A DNA stretch of 64,000 nucleotides, taken from contig JADNYJ010000006.1 of the NCBI GenBank assembly GCA_015501075.1, forward strand, positions 558,001-622,000. The letters run 5' to 3'. This stretch comes from Gymnopilus junonius (lineage: Eukaryota > Basidiomycota > Agaricomycetes > Agaricales > Galerinaceae). Below the pieces are notes generated by a model. The model did no database searches, had not been told where the DNA came from, and was given only the letters and a program-made list of their open reading frames with translations. How positions within the stretch are numbered: the stretch's first letter is position 1; the number at the start of each line of letters is the position of its first letter. The translations under genes and the position numbers were made by a program. This document shows, piece after piece, positions 24,869-37,452 of this stretch.

Positions 24869-25501
24869 GACATTGACAACTTTTCACCAATCATTGACTC
24901 ACCTGGATTGAAGTTTTGAATAATGCGGGAAAGCTTGTCTTGAGCTTGTCGCTATTCCAATTTGCACTTATGAATCAGAATCGGTCGGTCTCCTTCTCTA
25001 TGCAACAACCCCTCTTCAACTCCCGAGGAGCATGACACCCTGCACATGCACACTCTCGTCTAAGTGCGCGCAAAGTTCTTATCCAGATTCCACAGGACAT
25101 AGCCTAAAAAAAGTTCCGACCTCTTTTAACTCGGATTTGGTGAAGTGACTCCATACGATTCCACGGTTACGTTCAACAATTGAGACTGTCATTTGAAATC
25201 AAACAAGAACCTTCTAAGTAAGCACTTCCGTTCCATAACTTCCAAGCCCCGTATACTACCGCCTAACCCCCAGTTGTTTCTTTTCATCTCCCTTTGTTGT
25301 CATCATCTGCTGTGCTCAAAGTCAGTTAAACTCCTCAAGTTCTAGTTGTTCTAGTTGACTTAACCTAGTGTTACCAAACACCTTGAGGCGAACATGGGTT
25401 GCAAAGGCTGTGCTCCGGCTGTCCTGTATATGCACTGATAACGTTAGAACACTCATGATTCTGGCTTCCACCATTCTCGAGCGTCTTTCTTCTGTACCAT
25501 C
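24869..25501. other. R1 flank resembling the R2-R3 spacer
   Basis: Contains a stretch near 25155-25200 (ATTCCACGGTTACGTTCAAC and GTCATTTGAAA) that matches the R2-R3 spacer near 31768-31800. It also forms the immediate upstream region of the gene starting near 25502. Confidence 0.5.
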
Positions 25502-27474
25502 ATGTCGCCTTTGGTGGACAAGACTTGTCCCATGTCAACGAGCCAGATGCTCTCGTGCAATCCGATAACAGAGATGGCCATTACTTCTGAGGACTCGGAC
25601 TTTCAGCAAGTTCTCTACATCCAATTATACCGAGTGAAGCAATTGATCGGTGTCATGCGTCAGAAAGGTTGGTTGGTATTCGAGCTAGAGATCTAATTCC
25701 CTGTTACTTTCCTCTTACATAGGGCAAAACAACCTCGTACTGTGATTGCTCGAACGACGTTGAAGGAGTCATCTCTGATTCGATCTTCAGTGTAAGTTAA
25801 GTCATCGCAGTCTGAATTCCACCACTTACCAAGAGATGGTTTATCAGTTACTCGCTTCTACCCTCGAAATGGTCACATTTTATTCATCCAGAGGCGAGAT
25901 ACACTCTATCGCAACACTGGTCTGCGGATAGTCACAGAGTCAGATTTAGACTCTCCGAAAATAGCAAAACGATTCCGTGCTTGGGTTTACGAAATTGAAA
26001 GGCGCGCTGCAGACACAGGGTTTGTCTTCACAGGAAGCGAAGAACTATTCCTATGGTTGGAAGAGGAACACGGTTACTATTATTTTATTGACCATTCAAA
26101 GAGAACTTTTTTCTGGTTAGAAGAGTGCACAGTTTTAAACTTGGGCTTCAGGTATGTTTTATATCTTTCCTCCTTTAATTATTGATTTGATGGACATCGG
26201 ATTAAGTCTATCTCGCATTGGATCTCATACAACTATTGGTGTCATACTGAAAACTGGCTCACCCGCCTACCTGGTACCTACCTGCCCATGAGTCATGGCT
26301 CATATTGCGATGCCGACTCAGAGCCTGATTGTTCGGTAAATGTAAGTACTATTCTTACTTATGCCTATAAGACTGGCTTTTTTCATCGCCTTCGTTGATC
26401 GATGATTTTCGTGTAGTCTGATGACACCCATCTTCATTTTCGAAGCAAAGACGGAGGTTCTGACGGAGAGGTCCCAAAATTAGACTCAGATCATCCGACG
26501 AACGTGAGTACGTTTGCGCATTCCTGTTAACCAAGTAGCTAACTCATGCCGTGTGAAGGTGCATATGTTCTCCGGTGCTCGTAATATGGTGATACAGGAT
26601 ACGACCATTAATTCTGCCGGGCGTGATATCACCATAATTCATAACCATAATACATATCAAACAGAAGAGGTAGTTTCCTTCGATCATTGGAATATGTCCT
26701 TTTGCAACTGATGTCGACCTTCTTAGCGGTCCTTTTTAAGGAATATATTGGATCGTTTGGACAATTTTTATTCGGTAATCCTGTGCAGCCATGTTAGTTC
26801 TTATCTCAAAGTCTAACGTTCGGCGTTTCCTGACAGAATACCAAATCAAATATAGTAAGATAAAGTGTATTTGTATTTCATTTCAATCGAACTTTTTATA
26901 GCTTAATGCTGCAGAAGTACTCAAGGTCTTGCTTCCACGAGGATTTTCAGAAGTAGTAAGCATCATCTGCACCCACGTATGTGTCAGGCACATGCTAATT
27001 ATCATCTGAATTCCATGCACTGTAGCCAGAAATGAAGCTTGAAGTACGTGGAATTTATTACAGAGTAGTTCATGATAAGAATTTGAATGATATCAGGAAA
27101 AGGTTGCTGAAAATGCCCTCAAATATCCGCCTCTGAATGCCACAGTTCTCCTAAGCAAAACGTCCATTTGCATCCCTGGGTTCATTTCTCAGACACTGTA
27201 AGCTCATTTATTCCTGTTGATCATTGCCTTCTTATCCTATTGTTTAAAGGTCAAGTGTCCGATACTCTTTCTTCTGAATATGGTTCAGAAGAGACAGAAG
27301 GGCTTGGTTTGCTCCAACTTATAGGTTGTCGTGCCGATTTCTTTTGGAACATCTTTCATATAGAATCAAAAACCCACAAAAAGAGGTCAAAGAAACCAAG
27401 AGCAAAAAAAAATTAGTACACATAAAAGATAGAGAGTGGTTACATTACGGTTCGTTCGTTGCTGTCGATGATCG
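25502..27474 (+). CDS. Intron-rich Agaricomycete-type protein with WW-like and MFSGARN segments
   Basis: Probable start MSPLVDKTCPMSTSQM at 25502. Exons then give FYPRNGHILFIQRRDTLYR, a WW-like block with TGFVFTGSEELFLWLEE and YYFIDHSKRTFFWLEE, and YNYWCHTENWLTRLPG. A later exon reads MFSGARNMVIQDTTINSAGR. I recall both the WW-like block and the MFSGARN type segment from mushroom proteins, the latter often N-terminal in NACHT/NLR-like proteins. No NACHT P-loop was found here. Later candidate exons include AEVLKVLLPRGFSE and LLEHLSYRIKNPQKEVKETK, ending at about 27474. Joining the first exons appears to need one extra G near 25726. Function unknown. It could be a truncated NLR-like gene. Confidence 0.5.
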
Positions 27475-27773
27475 ATGAGGAGATATCTGAATACAACGGG
27501 AAGCCTGGCAATTTTGATGCAGTCAGTATCATTCTCTATGGCTCCAGTTAATGCTGCATAGATATTTTTCTCCTCTTATTGAAACCTCTTTCTATAAGTG
27601 TGTCAATAAAGATTTGTTGAAAGTGCGAGTCTGGTTTGTAGACGCCAAAAGAAAAGAAGATAAAAATAGAATACTTCCATTGTACTTCAAGTTCAGTTAC
27701 ATCATCCATCCGGGCCGATCACGAACCACTTTCAAGCTGAATCCGACACCAGCGTCTTTCCCTCTCCTGCATA

Positions 27774-29050
27774 ATGACTTCACCCGATTACTCAAAGCAA
27801 GGCTACAAAGAAATAGTCACCTCTCTTGAAAACTCTGTTCTGTCTATCACCATCAATCGTGCCAAGTAGTGCGTCCGAGCGGCGTTACACCTAACAATTC
27901 AACTATTCATGTCAATTCTACTTTACTTAGTAGGAACACATTTTCCATCGAGCTTTTTGATGACCTTGTGCATATCTTCGACTTGGCGGACAGGGATGAT
28001 AGCGTTCGAGCCATTATTCTCACTGCAGAGCCTACCGCACCTGCATTCTGCTCTGGGGTAAGTATGGTTATACTTTCCTCCTGTAATCATGGCTTTGCGG
28101 TGCCATTGACTAACTACGTCGGGTGCAGGCAGATATTTCAGGTGGATGGGATGTACTATGGAAAGAAGAGTCGGAGAAAGAGGGCGAACATGGTCCGTTC
28201 AACTTGTCCTCGTCTCTTCTCGAATGCCTCCCTGACTTGCAGACCTCGCTTTCCAGCACATCGAGATACAGGAGGCATGCTGTCACTGGTTATTTATCGG
28301 TGTCGAAAAATCACAATAGCTGCGGTCAATGGGAATGCAGTTCGTCCAAGATCCTGTCTACTTCTTATGACCACATCCTCAGTCGCGTTTCGTTTTTCCA
28401 ATCTAGGCTGGGGTGGGCATGACAGCTCTCCACCTCCCATTTGACTTTCGGTTCGTCTGGGCTGGTGCAAAGCTCACCTTCCCATTCTTCGCCGCGGGAT
28501 CAATCCTGAAGGTACGTTTACTCACCAATCACAATTTGACGCTAAACCTCTTCCCCAGCAACGTCACTTACTTGCTTCCTCGGTTAATCGGTCACTCGCG
28601 TGCCACCTCCCTCCTTCTAACAGGAATGACCGTTTCCCCGGACTCACCTTACATCCAGTCACTGTACCACCAGATCCTCCCCACGCGTTCCGAGGTCTAC
28701 CCAGCAGCTAAAGCTTTCGCCACTGAGCTTGTGGCCAATTCATCGCAGATGGCGGTGGCGTATACTAAAGGACTGCTACAGCACCCCGGGAACTCGATCG
28801 AGGAGAACCATTTGTTGGATTCAAGGGTGATCAAGTTGTTGGCCAGCTCAGTGGATGGCGCAGAGGGGGCAAAGTCTTTCAAGGAGAGGAGGGTACCCAA
28901 GTTTACGGGCGTGCTCTCAAAAGACTCTTCGCCTTGGTACCCCTGGGTACGTCTTTATTTTTTGGCTAAGCATTGATTGTCGTTTTGATTGTCCGTTCTG
29001 CCTTTTAGTGGCATCGCGTCGATGTACGCCACCTTAAGACCAAATTATGA
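27774..29050 (+). CDS. Enoyl-CoA hydratase/isomerase family protein, probably peroxisomal; two frame breaks
   Basis: Crotonase-fold enzyme of fatty acid beta-oxidation. It starts MTSPDYSKQGYKEIVTSLEN at 27774. Exons give FSIELFDDLVHIFDLADRDD, AIILTAEPTAPAFCSG, ADISGGWDVLWKEESEKEGE, HRDTGG, YRCRKITIAAVNGNA (oxyanion-hole region), GMTALHLPFDFRFVWAGAKL and YLLPRLIGHSRATSLLLTG. The C-terminal half (VSPDSPYIQSLYHQILPTR, VAYTKGLLQHPGNSIEENHL, SKDSSPWYPW) is well kept. It ends HLKTKL, a PTS1-like tripeptide. Around the intron after the LTFPF segment the natural frame (RRGINPEA, expected catalytic Glu) is reached only if one base is missing near 28487 and another near 28565. So this is either a young pseudogene or two consensus errors. 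Confidence 0.8.
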
Positions 29051-29348
29051 ACATCCACTGGGATGGATGTCAACTCCACCATCTGTAATGTAAATTAAGA
29101 TGTTCCAAAGGATTTTGATTCTACAACTGGCTTCCTGTAGTAAACAATTCAGAAGAAGTCCTACCATTCGACAAACGTACACATAACAGAACGCAAGTTA
29201 AAACTTACAAATTTATAATCAACAAGTGAAAGACAGACCAAAGTCGAAATAGCTGCCTTGATATTCAAACGTTTGTAAAAGGTAAAAAAAATAAGTTAAC
29301 AAGATACTTTATAAGCACAACTACCAACAAACTACAAACATGAAAGAC
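29051..29348. other. Short AT-rich intergenic
   Basis: Nothing recognised between the hydratase gene and repeat R2. Confidence 0.5.
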
Positions 29349-31472
29349 GTGCGTTTAGAGACTTGAGGCCCAGTGTATCAGAAAGATAGACTGAAGCATT
29401 CAAGCCTAGCCCCGGGCCCGACGACAAGGGAGCACAACGAGAGACAGGCCTCTCTTCCCCGGGGAAAAAGGGGAATCGTCCTACAGCGAGATGAGATCTC
29501 GCAATAGTGCAGTTCCGTTCGAAAAGAAAAAAGGTATGAGTAAATTATAAGGGTAAACAAACGGTTCTTTTAAGTGTGATGGATGAGATCTGATTATCTT
29601 TACCTTTCAGTAGGCAGCTCATCATCCATCACGCTCAAGGGTCTCACGAGCGGCTACTCCGTCGGAAAGGAGTCGGACGATAAAATCGTGGAATAGGGAA
29701 CAGCTGCCAAAGAAAAAAGGAGTCAGCTAATGGGAAACACAGTGGTCAATGGAAAGAACTCACCACTGGTGGGGATGCCCACTTGGCGACGAACAAACGA
29801 CGCACAAGCAGGCCCAGCACTCTCGACCGCATTAAGCCCTCAGTCGAGTAGGCCCTTGGACGTTATGGAACGGCTCCCGAGTATTATCTACACAGGTCAT
29901 CTTCATAAATAGAAGAGCCTGATAAGTAGGCAGGCGCCACCCAGGTCTGATTACACTGGATGGGGTCCGAATATTTGCTACACAGGTCATCCCTCACGAG
30001 GAAGGGAGCCTGACAGGTAGGCAGACGACCATCCATAACGCCCAAGTAGAGAGTGAGTGAAACATATTTGGAGGTTTGAGGATTCGGAGATTCGGAGATT
30101 CAGATATTCAGAGAAGCGGCCGCGATGGAATGGGCTCCGGGAACATTACACAGGTCATCCTCGCCGAGAGGAGCCTGATAGGTAGGCAGAGTGACCATCC
30201 ATTACTAGTAGAGAAAAAGAAAAGAGAAAGAGTCAGAAGGAATGGCGTAGTTGATCAGATCAGAGCGCGGCGAGTTGAGATCTGGTGGACTTTACACAGG
30301 TCATCCTCCACCCGCGTTGTCACAAGTGGAAGAGCCTGATAGGTAGGTAGATCGACCGCGCCCAGAATGACTCAGAGAAGAAAGAAAAAATGCCCGAAGG
30401 CGTGGTAGTACTGAACATGGGAAAGAATCAGTCGATGAGGAATATAACAGACATAAAAAGAACGCACTTGTTGATTGTGACGGTTAATTGCCAGCCATCC
30501 GCTCAAAAGAGTCGGCATGGCTGGCATGTTGGGCGCAATGGAAATGGGGTCAGGGAAGCTTTACACAGGTCACCCTCACAATAGACGGGCCTGATAGGTA
30601 GTCAGATCAACCATCATCCATAACGCCCAAGTAAACGCCCGAAGGCATGGTGGAGATTACTGTTGAAGATGAGAAGGGCATCAGTCAATGAGGAAGATAT
30701 CGAACACCAGGCGACCTCACTGTTTGGTAAACGCCCAGTAATCTACCCGCCCTGTGAGGAACTGCTCATGGCGTCACAGTCGAACACCATGAGAGTCATG
30801 CCAGGCAAGAGCGAGCGCACAGAAGAACGTCTCTTGGGGAGAACGTCTCGAGGGCAGATGGTGGGGGGAAGAAAGCAAAGTCGGAATGAAGGGGCTGACA
30901 GGAAGTGGCTGCCCTTTTATCAGTCACCATCCATGGCCCACGACCCGTTGTACTCCTTTTGGCAAAATCTCGATCTTATTATTCTGCCGAGGAAACACAC
31001 CTCCATGCTTTTGCTTCCACCCCCAAATCACTATCAATTAGGATCGATACAACCGCCGCGTGTCCAAGAAGAACCTGTGCCCATGCGGACAGTGTGGCTA
31101 TATCGTTCCTAATTCATGTTAATTTGTGGGCGCCTTCTGACAGAAAATTCGGGCTTGTGATTGATGAATAAAAGATATTTGTTCTCCGCTCAGACAAAAA
31201 GGTTGGAGGGGCCGATGTCCACGCAGGCTAAGTGAAACAGCGAAAATAACAATAACTGGGCCAGGAGAAATCATATCGCAGAGCAATTGGGAGTCAGTAA
31301 CATTGTCGGCGGAGACAAGACGCGCTCAGAGTTCTTTGTAGTCCGGAAAGAGCCTGTTACGATGGCACGTGTACTTACCACCGCGTAGTGTCACAATTTC
31401 AATCTCGTACTCAAACATTTCGCAGTCGAACTTTGAACAGCAAACTCATGCCTGCTTCATCTGATAACAGTC
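29349..31472 (+). repeat. Repeat family R, copy R2 (left arm of a long inverted repeat)
   Basis: Same orientation as R1. Its hairpin array lies at about 29889-30605 with the same five modules in the same order. Homology with R3 runs past the usual R end (about 31395) to GATAACAGTC at 31472. There it stops abruptly, marking the inner boundary of the inverted repeat. Module c has the stem CCTC-GCCGA-GAGG, with a different loop from R1 (GACAA). Confidence 0.88.
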
Positions 31473-32527
31473 TACACGCTCATAAGAGGCAAAGCCTAGG
31501 CCGATATCTGTGATCACCAGACATGTTTGCAACGAACCAAACAGTGCCACTGTTCTTTCAGTGAAAGTTCCGGTTACTCCATGTTCTTTGGCTCTAGGAA
31601 ACCTTGTCGACATTCCAGTTGGCAGCTATTGATCTGATTCAGTCTTCGGCTCCAGGCAGAATTGCGTCGTCAGCTCCCGAAGAGACGAGTTCTTCTACAT
31701 AGGACACCGCCTTCACATTCCCTCTTTCAGATTTCAATCCTATGTATTCTGGCGAAATGATTCCACGGTTGCACTCAGGGATTGACACGGTCATTTGAAA
31801 AAGGGGTCTTCTATCTCGATATCGATTGACCAAAAGGCTGGTTTTCAGATCTCCACAGGGCTCGGCACTCTCAGCCCTCCTTAAGCTCGATTTGGTATTC
31901 GTGAATTGGTGCATCAGCCGCTTTCAGCCCCTTCTGCTTCGCCTGACTCGTTGCCTTCCGGCTGGTTCTTTTCACCTCTTTCTGTACTCACGTCCCAAGG
32001 TCCCTGCCCTTACCGCAAAGTCTCGGAAGATTTTTTACACCTTCGGGCAAGCCGCTGGAGCACAGGACACTGATATCACTTTTTTGCGCAGCACCAAAAC
32101 GTTTCTTGTCTGTACCTTTGAATCTCTCTGAACTCTGGAGCCCCACCCGGGCCTTCAGAACACTCTCGAAGATTTGTTTTTTTGGTTCTGACGAAAATAT
32201 AATTCTGACCACACACAATTTCGGACATCCAAATGGCGAACCTCTGCATGAGCCCCATTTGGTATTCATGGTTGGTGCAATGTGCAGCTGTCAATCCTCG
32301 CCTAATTCGTTGCTACATCCCTGTGGACTGTGACGCTCTCGGGATGGATTTTTATTTTATGTAACTCTGCAGATTCGCCCTTTTTTGCGGCATGGGACGT
32401 TCGCCGCGGAACATCCGCTTATGTTTTTGAGCCTGGTTCATCTCATCTTGTCCCTTCTGCAGAAATTCTAGAGCCGTGTTGGTTGGTGGTATTCCAGACA
32501 CGAGCTTTGTCATGACTTTCAAACGGC
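31473..32527. other. Unique spacer between the R2 and R3 arms
   Basis: About 1.06 kb without a confident gene. A segment at about 31745-32130 is homologous to 47227-47600 (reverse strand) next to R4. It shares CTCGATTTGGTATTCGTGA, the protein-level pattern AGS..LFLYSRPKVPALT and ACTCACGTCCCAAGGTCCCT. A weaker match lies beside R1. The same flank accompanies three R copies, so it may belong to the repeat unit. Confidence 0.6.
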
Positions 32528-34657
32528 GACTGTTATCAGATGAAGCAGGCATGAGTTTGCTGTTCAAAGTTCGACTGCGAAATGTTTGAGTACGAGATTG
32601 AAATTGTGACACTACGCGGTGGTAAGTACACGTGCCATCGTAACAGGCTCTTTCCGGACTACAAAGAACTCTGAGCGCGTCTTGTCTCCGCCGACAATGT
32701 TACTGACTCCCAATTGCTCTGCGATATGATTTCTCCTGGCCCAGTTATTGTTATTTTCGCTGTTTCACTTAGCCTGCGTGGACATCGGCCCCTCCAACCT
32801 TTTTGTCTGAGCGGAGAACAAATATCTTTTATTCATCAATCACAAGCCCGAATTTTCTGTCAGAAGGCGCCCACAAATTAACATGAATTAGGAACGATAT
32901 AGCCACACTGTCCGCATGGGCACAGGTTCTTCTTGGACACGCGGCGGTTGTATCGATCCTAATTGATAGTGATTTGGGGGTGGAAGCAAAAGCATGGAGG
33001 TGTGTTTCCTCGGCAGAATAATAAGATCGAGATTTTGCCAAAAGGAGTACAACGGCTCATGGGCCATGGATGGTGACTGATAAAAGGGCAGCCACTTCCT
33101 GTCAGCCCCTTCATTCCGACTTTGCTTTCTTCCCCCCACCATCTGCCCTCGAGACGTTCTCCCCAAGAGACGTTCTTCTGTGCGCTCGCTCTTGCCTGGC
33201 ATGACTCTTATGGTGTTCGACTGTGACACCATGAGCAGTTCCTCCCAGGGCGGGTAGATTACTGAGCGTTTACCAGAACAGTGAGGTCGCCTTATGTTCG
33301 TTATCTTCCTCATTGACTGACGCCCTTCTCATCTTCAACAGTAATCTCCACCATGCCTTCGGGCGTTTACTTGGGCGTTATGGATGATGGTTGATCTGAC
33401 TACCTATCAGGCCCGTCTATTGTGAGGGTGACCTGTGTAAAGCTTCCCCTGACCCCATTTCCATTGCGCCCAACATGCCAGCCATGCCGACTCTTTTGAG
33501 CGGATGGCTGGCAATTAACTGTCACAATAAACAAGTGCGTTCTTTTTATGTCTGTTATATTCCTCATCGACTGATTCTTTCCCATGTTCAGTACTACCAC
33601 GCCTTCGGGCATTTTTTCTTTTCTTCTCTGAGTCATTCTGGGCGCGGTCGATCTACCTACCTATCAGGCTCTTCCACTTGTGACAACGCGGGTGGAGGAT
33701 GACCTGTGTAAAGTCCACCAGATCTCAACTCGCCGCGCTCTGATCTGATCAACTACGCCATTCCTTCTGACTCTTTCTCTTTCTCTTTTTCTCTACTAGT
33801 AATGGATGGTCACTCTGCCTACCTATCAGGCTCCTCTCGGCGAGGATGACCTGTGTAATGATCCCGGAACCCATTCCATCGCGGCCGCTTCTCTGAATAT
33901 CTGAATCCTCAAACTTTCAAATATTTTTCTCTCACTCTCTACTTGGGCGTTATGGATGGTCGTCTGCCTACCTGTCAGGCTCCCTTCCTCGTGAGGGATG
34001 ACCTGTGTAGCAAATATTCGGACCCCATCCAGTGTAATCAGACCTGGGTGGCGCCTGCCTACTTATCAGGCTCTTCTATTTATGAAGATGACCTGTGTAG
34101 ATAATACTCGGGAACCGTTCCATAACGTCCAAGGGCCTACTCGACTGAGGGCTTAATGCGGTCGAGAGTGCTGGGCCTGCTTGTGCGTCGTTTGTTCGTC
34201 GCCAAGCGGGCGTCCCCACCAGTGGTGAGTTCTTTCCATTGATCGCCGTGTTTCCCATTAGCTGACTCCTTTTTTCTTTGGCAGCTGTTCCCTATTCCAC
34301 GATTTTATCGTCCAACTCTTTTCCGACGGCTTATTCTCCCTGTCTGGCCGCTCGTGAGACCCTTGGGCATGATGGATGATGAGCTGCCTACCGAACGGTA
34401 AAGATAATCAGATCTCATCCATCCTGCTCAAAAGAACCGCTTTGTTTGCACCAATAATTTACTCCATACCTTTTTTTTCTTTTCGAACGGAACTGCACTA
34501 TTGCGAGATCTCCATCTCGCTGTAGGACGATTCCCCTTTTTCCCCGGGGAAGAGAGGCCTGTCTCTCGTTGTGCTCCCTTGTCGTCGGGCCCGGGGCTAG
34601 GCTTGAGTGCTTCAGTCTATCTTTCTGATGGACTGGGCCTCAAGTCTCTAAACGCAC
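32528..34657 (-). repeat. Repeat family R, copy R3 (right arm of a long inverted repeat)
   Basis: Reverse-complement copy of R2, nearly the same length (2130 versus 2124 bp), with very few differences in its inner 300 bp. The array lies at about 33396-34100, modules in reverse order as expected. It ends outward at AACGCAC (34651-34657). Confidence 0.88.
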
Positions 34658-35143
34658 ATGTTTTTGTTGGTAGTTGTGCTTGTACAATATCTTATTGCCT
34701 GGCGATTGTATGTTTTTCACCTGTGGAACGACCAATGTATATGACTTCGGAATCCGTTGTCTCTTTCATTTCGTCATAATAGACTTCAGTCACTTGTCTC
34801 TGCGGATGTTATTTATTCAGTCGAAAATTGTTCGGTCCTACGGTCGATTTCCTCCACTGCATGGTGTTCAACGAGGCTGATGTTTGCGTTTATACTGCGC
34901 CATCTAATCACTCAGGCCTGAGGCCTGACTGAAGCTTTGTATATATGAGGTCTGATCCAGAATCGGGGGTTGGTACGTACTGGAGCGGGGCTACAATATT
35001 ATTATACTCTAACGTACATTCCTTCCTCGACGAATAGAATACCCCCACATGCTTAAATAGTATACTACAACTTAGAAAGGACCATCCATTCCCTCCTCTC
35101 CAACCTATCCTACCTCCTACCTGCCTGTAAGTACATATGTCCT
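34658..35143. other. Intergenic, no gene seen
   Basis: 3' side of the metallophosphatase gene. An inverted CAGGCCTGAGGCCTGA-type palindrome occurs near 34915. Nothing else was recognised. Confidence 0.45.
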
Positions 35144-36857
35144 CTAATGCACAAGATGGAAATCCCCCTCGATCACCCGCTCATCCGATACGATCACCTC
35201 GCGTCTATCGGGGTATAAGGCGCTGACGACCTCGCGTTCGCGCCAGCTCCGTGAGGACGGGTCAGAGCCGACGGGTTCTAGGGTATAGTGGATCGAGAGA
35301 GCGGAAAGAGTGCCGCCGTATGCGTGGGATATGCCTGTAGGGGGGATGTTAGATTCAAATATAACAAAAGCAAGAGGAAGAAGAGGAAGAGAAGAGGAAG
35401 GGAGCTTACCGGTGTCGATGATGATGATTTTACCGTTACATCTTGACTTGATATTCTGTCGTATAGACATATAAGTTGCATTGAAGATGAAAGACGGACG
35501 AGACAAGCATACATGAAAATCAGGCGTGTGGCCCATGATCATCCTTCTTGTCCCTGTCTTTCGGAGCACATCGTCTACTTGGGAGCAGACTGTTTTATCG
35601 CTTTCGGTTGCCCAGCCGCGGTACCATAGTGGACCGTTGGCGTCGTATAGCCGGTGTTCAGCGGGAGTGGCGCCTGGATGATACAAAAATAAATGGGTTA
35701 AGGACCGGGAGGACGAAACGACTGAGCATAACTTACCATGCGGAAGACCATGATATGGATGGGGCGGGTGCGGTGGTGGTTGGGGTCTATTCTGTACTTT
35801 CTCCAGTAAGGAATGGGATAGTTGGTTTATACGAGAAGGGAATGGTGTGAGTTCGTGATAAGTAGGCGATAGTCCGCCATGGACGAAAGAAAACGCGGCA
35901 TGCGATAGAGGATCGATCTTTTCCTTTTCGTCGTGTTGAGATCCATGATGGTGTATGGGATTATGATTGTAAATGTGATCAGGATCAGAGTCAGGCCCGG
36001 ACCGCCAGTGGAATTCCTCGTCGTCCTTTTGCACGTTTAAGGACAAGGAGGAGTGGGGTGGGTAAGGGGTGTTCACGGGTCCGAGGGAGGGGTGGAGAGG
36101 AAGGCGGGTGGCGGTGGTGTAGTTGGTTGCCCAGGCGCGGCCGATGCGACCTGTGGTTATCATGCGTTGGCGGGCGGCGATGGTGCCGAATGTTTTGAGT
36201 TCGGAGGGGTATACGTATCTTTGGTGTACGAATAGAGTCAGTAAAGGTTTTGGCGGGGTTGATGGAATGCATACCTCCAGTCGCCGAGTGCGTTCATCCA
36301 TTCGTGGTTCCCGAGATGCGAGAGGACTGTGCCCCCGGCTTTGTGGGCTTGTTCTCGAAGCTTTTCCATCCAGAGGAAAAGGAGTATGGTATCGTCTCTG
36401 CTGGAAATATAAAATACATCAATGATGAACTTTGAGGAAGTGCTAAAGAGAGGACATACCGGTCAATGATATCACCAGTCTGTACTAGGAAATCTACATT
36501 CCCTGTCCAGTCTCCGTGGTCATCAACGACATCCGCGAATCGCAATACGCGTCTGGCGTTGGGCATGTCGCCGTGCAGGTCGCCTACTGCAACGATATGG
36601 CGGGAGAAGGGTCTCCGGGTAGTTGAGGAGGCGAGTCTGGCATATTCCTGCCCAGGATGGTCATGCCCATGCGGCTGCTGTGCTTTCTTGGTGGTCCACA
36701 CCCATAGTTTATGGCGAGCCAAACCGGATAACGTGGGCCAGGTGGATATGGATGGTACGAGTTGGTGGAGTTTGAGGGTGAAGATGATGTAGAGTGCGAT
36801 GAGGGGGATGGAGGCGAAGAGAATGGCCTGTCTTCGCGTGGGGCTTTGGATGACCAT
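35144..36857 (-). CDS. Membrane-anchored calcineurin-like metallophosphatase (Shelph-type)
   Basis: Metal-dependent Ser/Thr-type phosphoesterase. It starts MVIQSPTRRQAILFASIPLI at 36857. Residues 10-28 form a hydrophobic signal anchor, so the catalytic domain is probably lumenal or external. Metal-site motifs appear in order: VAVGDLHGDMPNARRVL, FLVQTGDIIDR, LSHLGNHEWMNALGDWR, FSFVHGGLSP, IMGHTPDFH and ISHAYGG. A His/Pro-rich insertion (HNPIHHHGSQHDEKEK, PPPHPPHPYHG) separates the halves. GPLWYRGWA matches the Shewanella-like phosphatase group. It ends EGDFHLVH at 35144. Introns of 50-70 nt occur after GDIIDR, after GDWR and in the C-terminal third. It is divergent from the next gene. Substrate unknown. 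Confidence 0.87.
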
Positions 36858-37452
36858 GCTTGAATGGCGCAGGGTGGACGGAAGACTAGCTAAGCCTAAT
36901 TAAGAGGCTATGGGCTTGGTGACGGACGAACGGAGGCTGTGTCAGTGCGGGATGATAGGGTTTAGAGTCCGGTCAAGGAATGCACTTTATCATTATAGAG
37001 ACTGACGAGGGTATGCAATGGACCAGCCAGTTGTGGTATCGAATGCCAGTGAGACTGCAAGTGCTAAGCACGGAAGGGAAAGCCGATGCCTTGCGAGTCA
37101 AACACGCACAACCTTTTTTTTGCTGCAACGCACTAGTCGCGTTCACCGAACACCGTCAAGGGCTCCAAAAAGATGCAAAATTGCTCATAACGTCCAGAGA
37201 ACAAAAACTATACCGTTTGTTTTTTCTCTTTTGTTCCTCTTGAGGGTGCGATTTTCTGACCATTTCTGACTGCAGTGCTTGGCTAAATCACATTTTCGGA
37301 ACCGACACAGCTTGCACTCACACCACCACCTCTTCTCTTCTTGTCTTCATTTTCGTGTTCATCCATACATTCAAAGGTGCTTTCATACGCTACTATCGGC
37401 CTGATTATTCATTAACAATTCCCATATCTGATTATCAGTCCATCCATAGACA
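36858..37452. promoter_or_regulatory. Divergent upstream region (metallophosphatase / Ser-Pro-Gln-rich protein)
   Basis: 595 bp between divergent start codons. CT-rich tracts occur just before the plus-strand gene (for example near 37320-37345). No specific sites were assigned. Confidence 0.45.
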
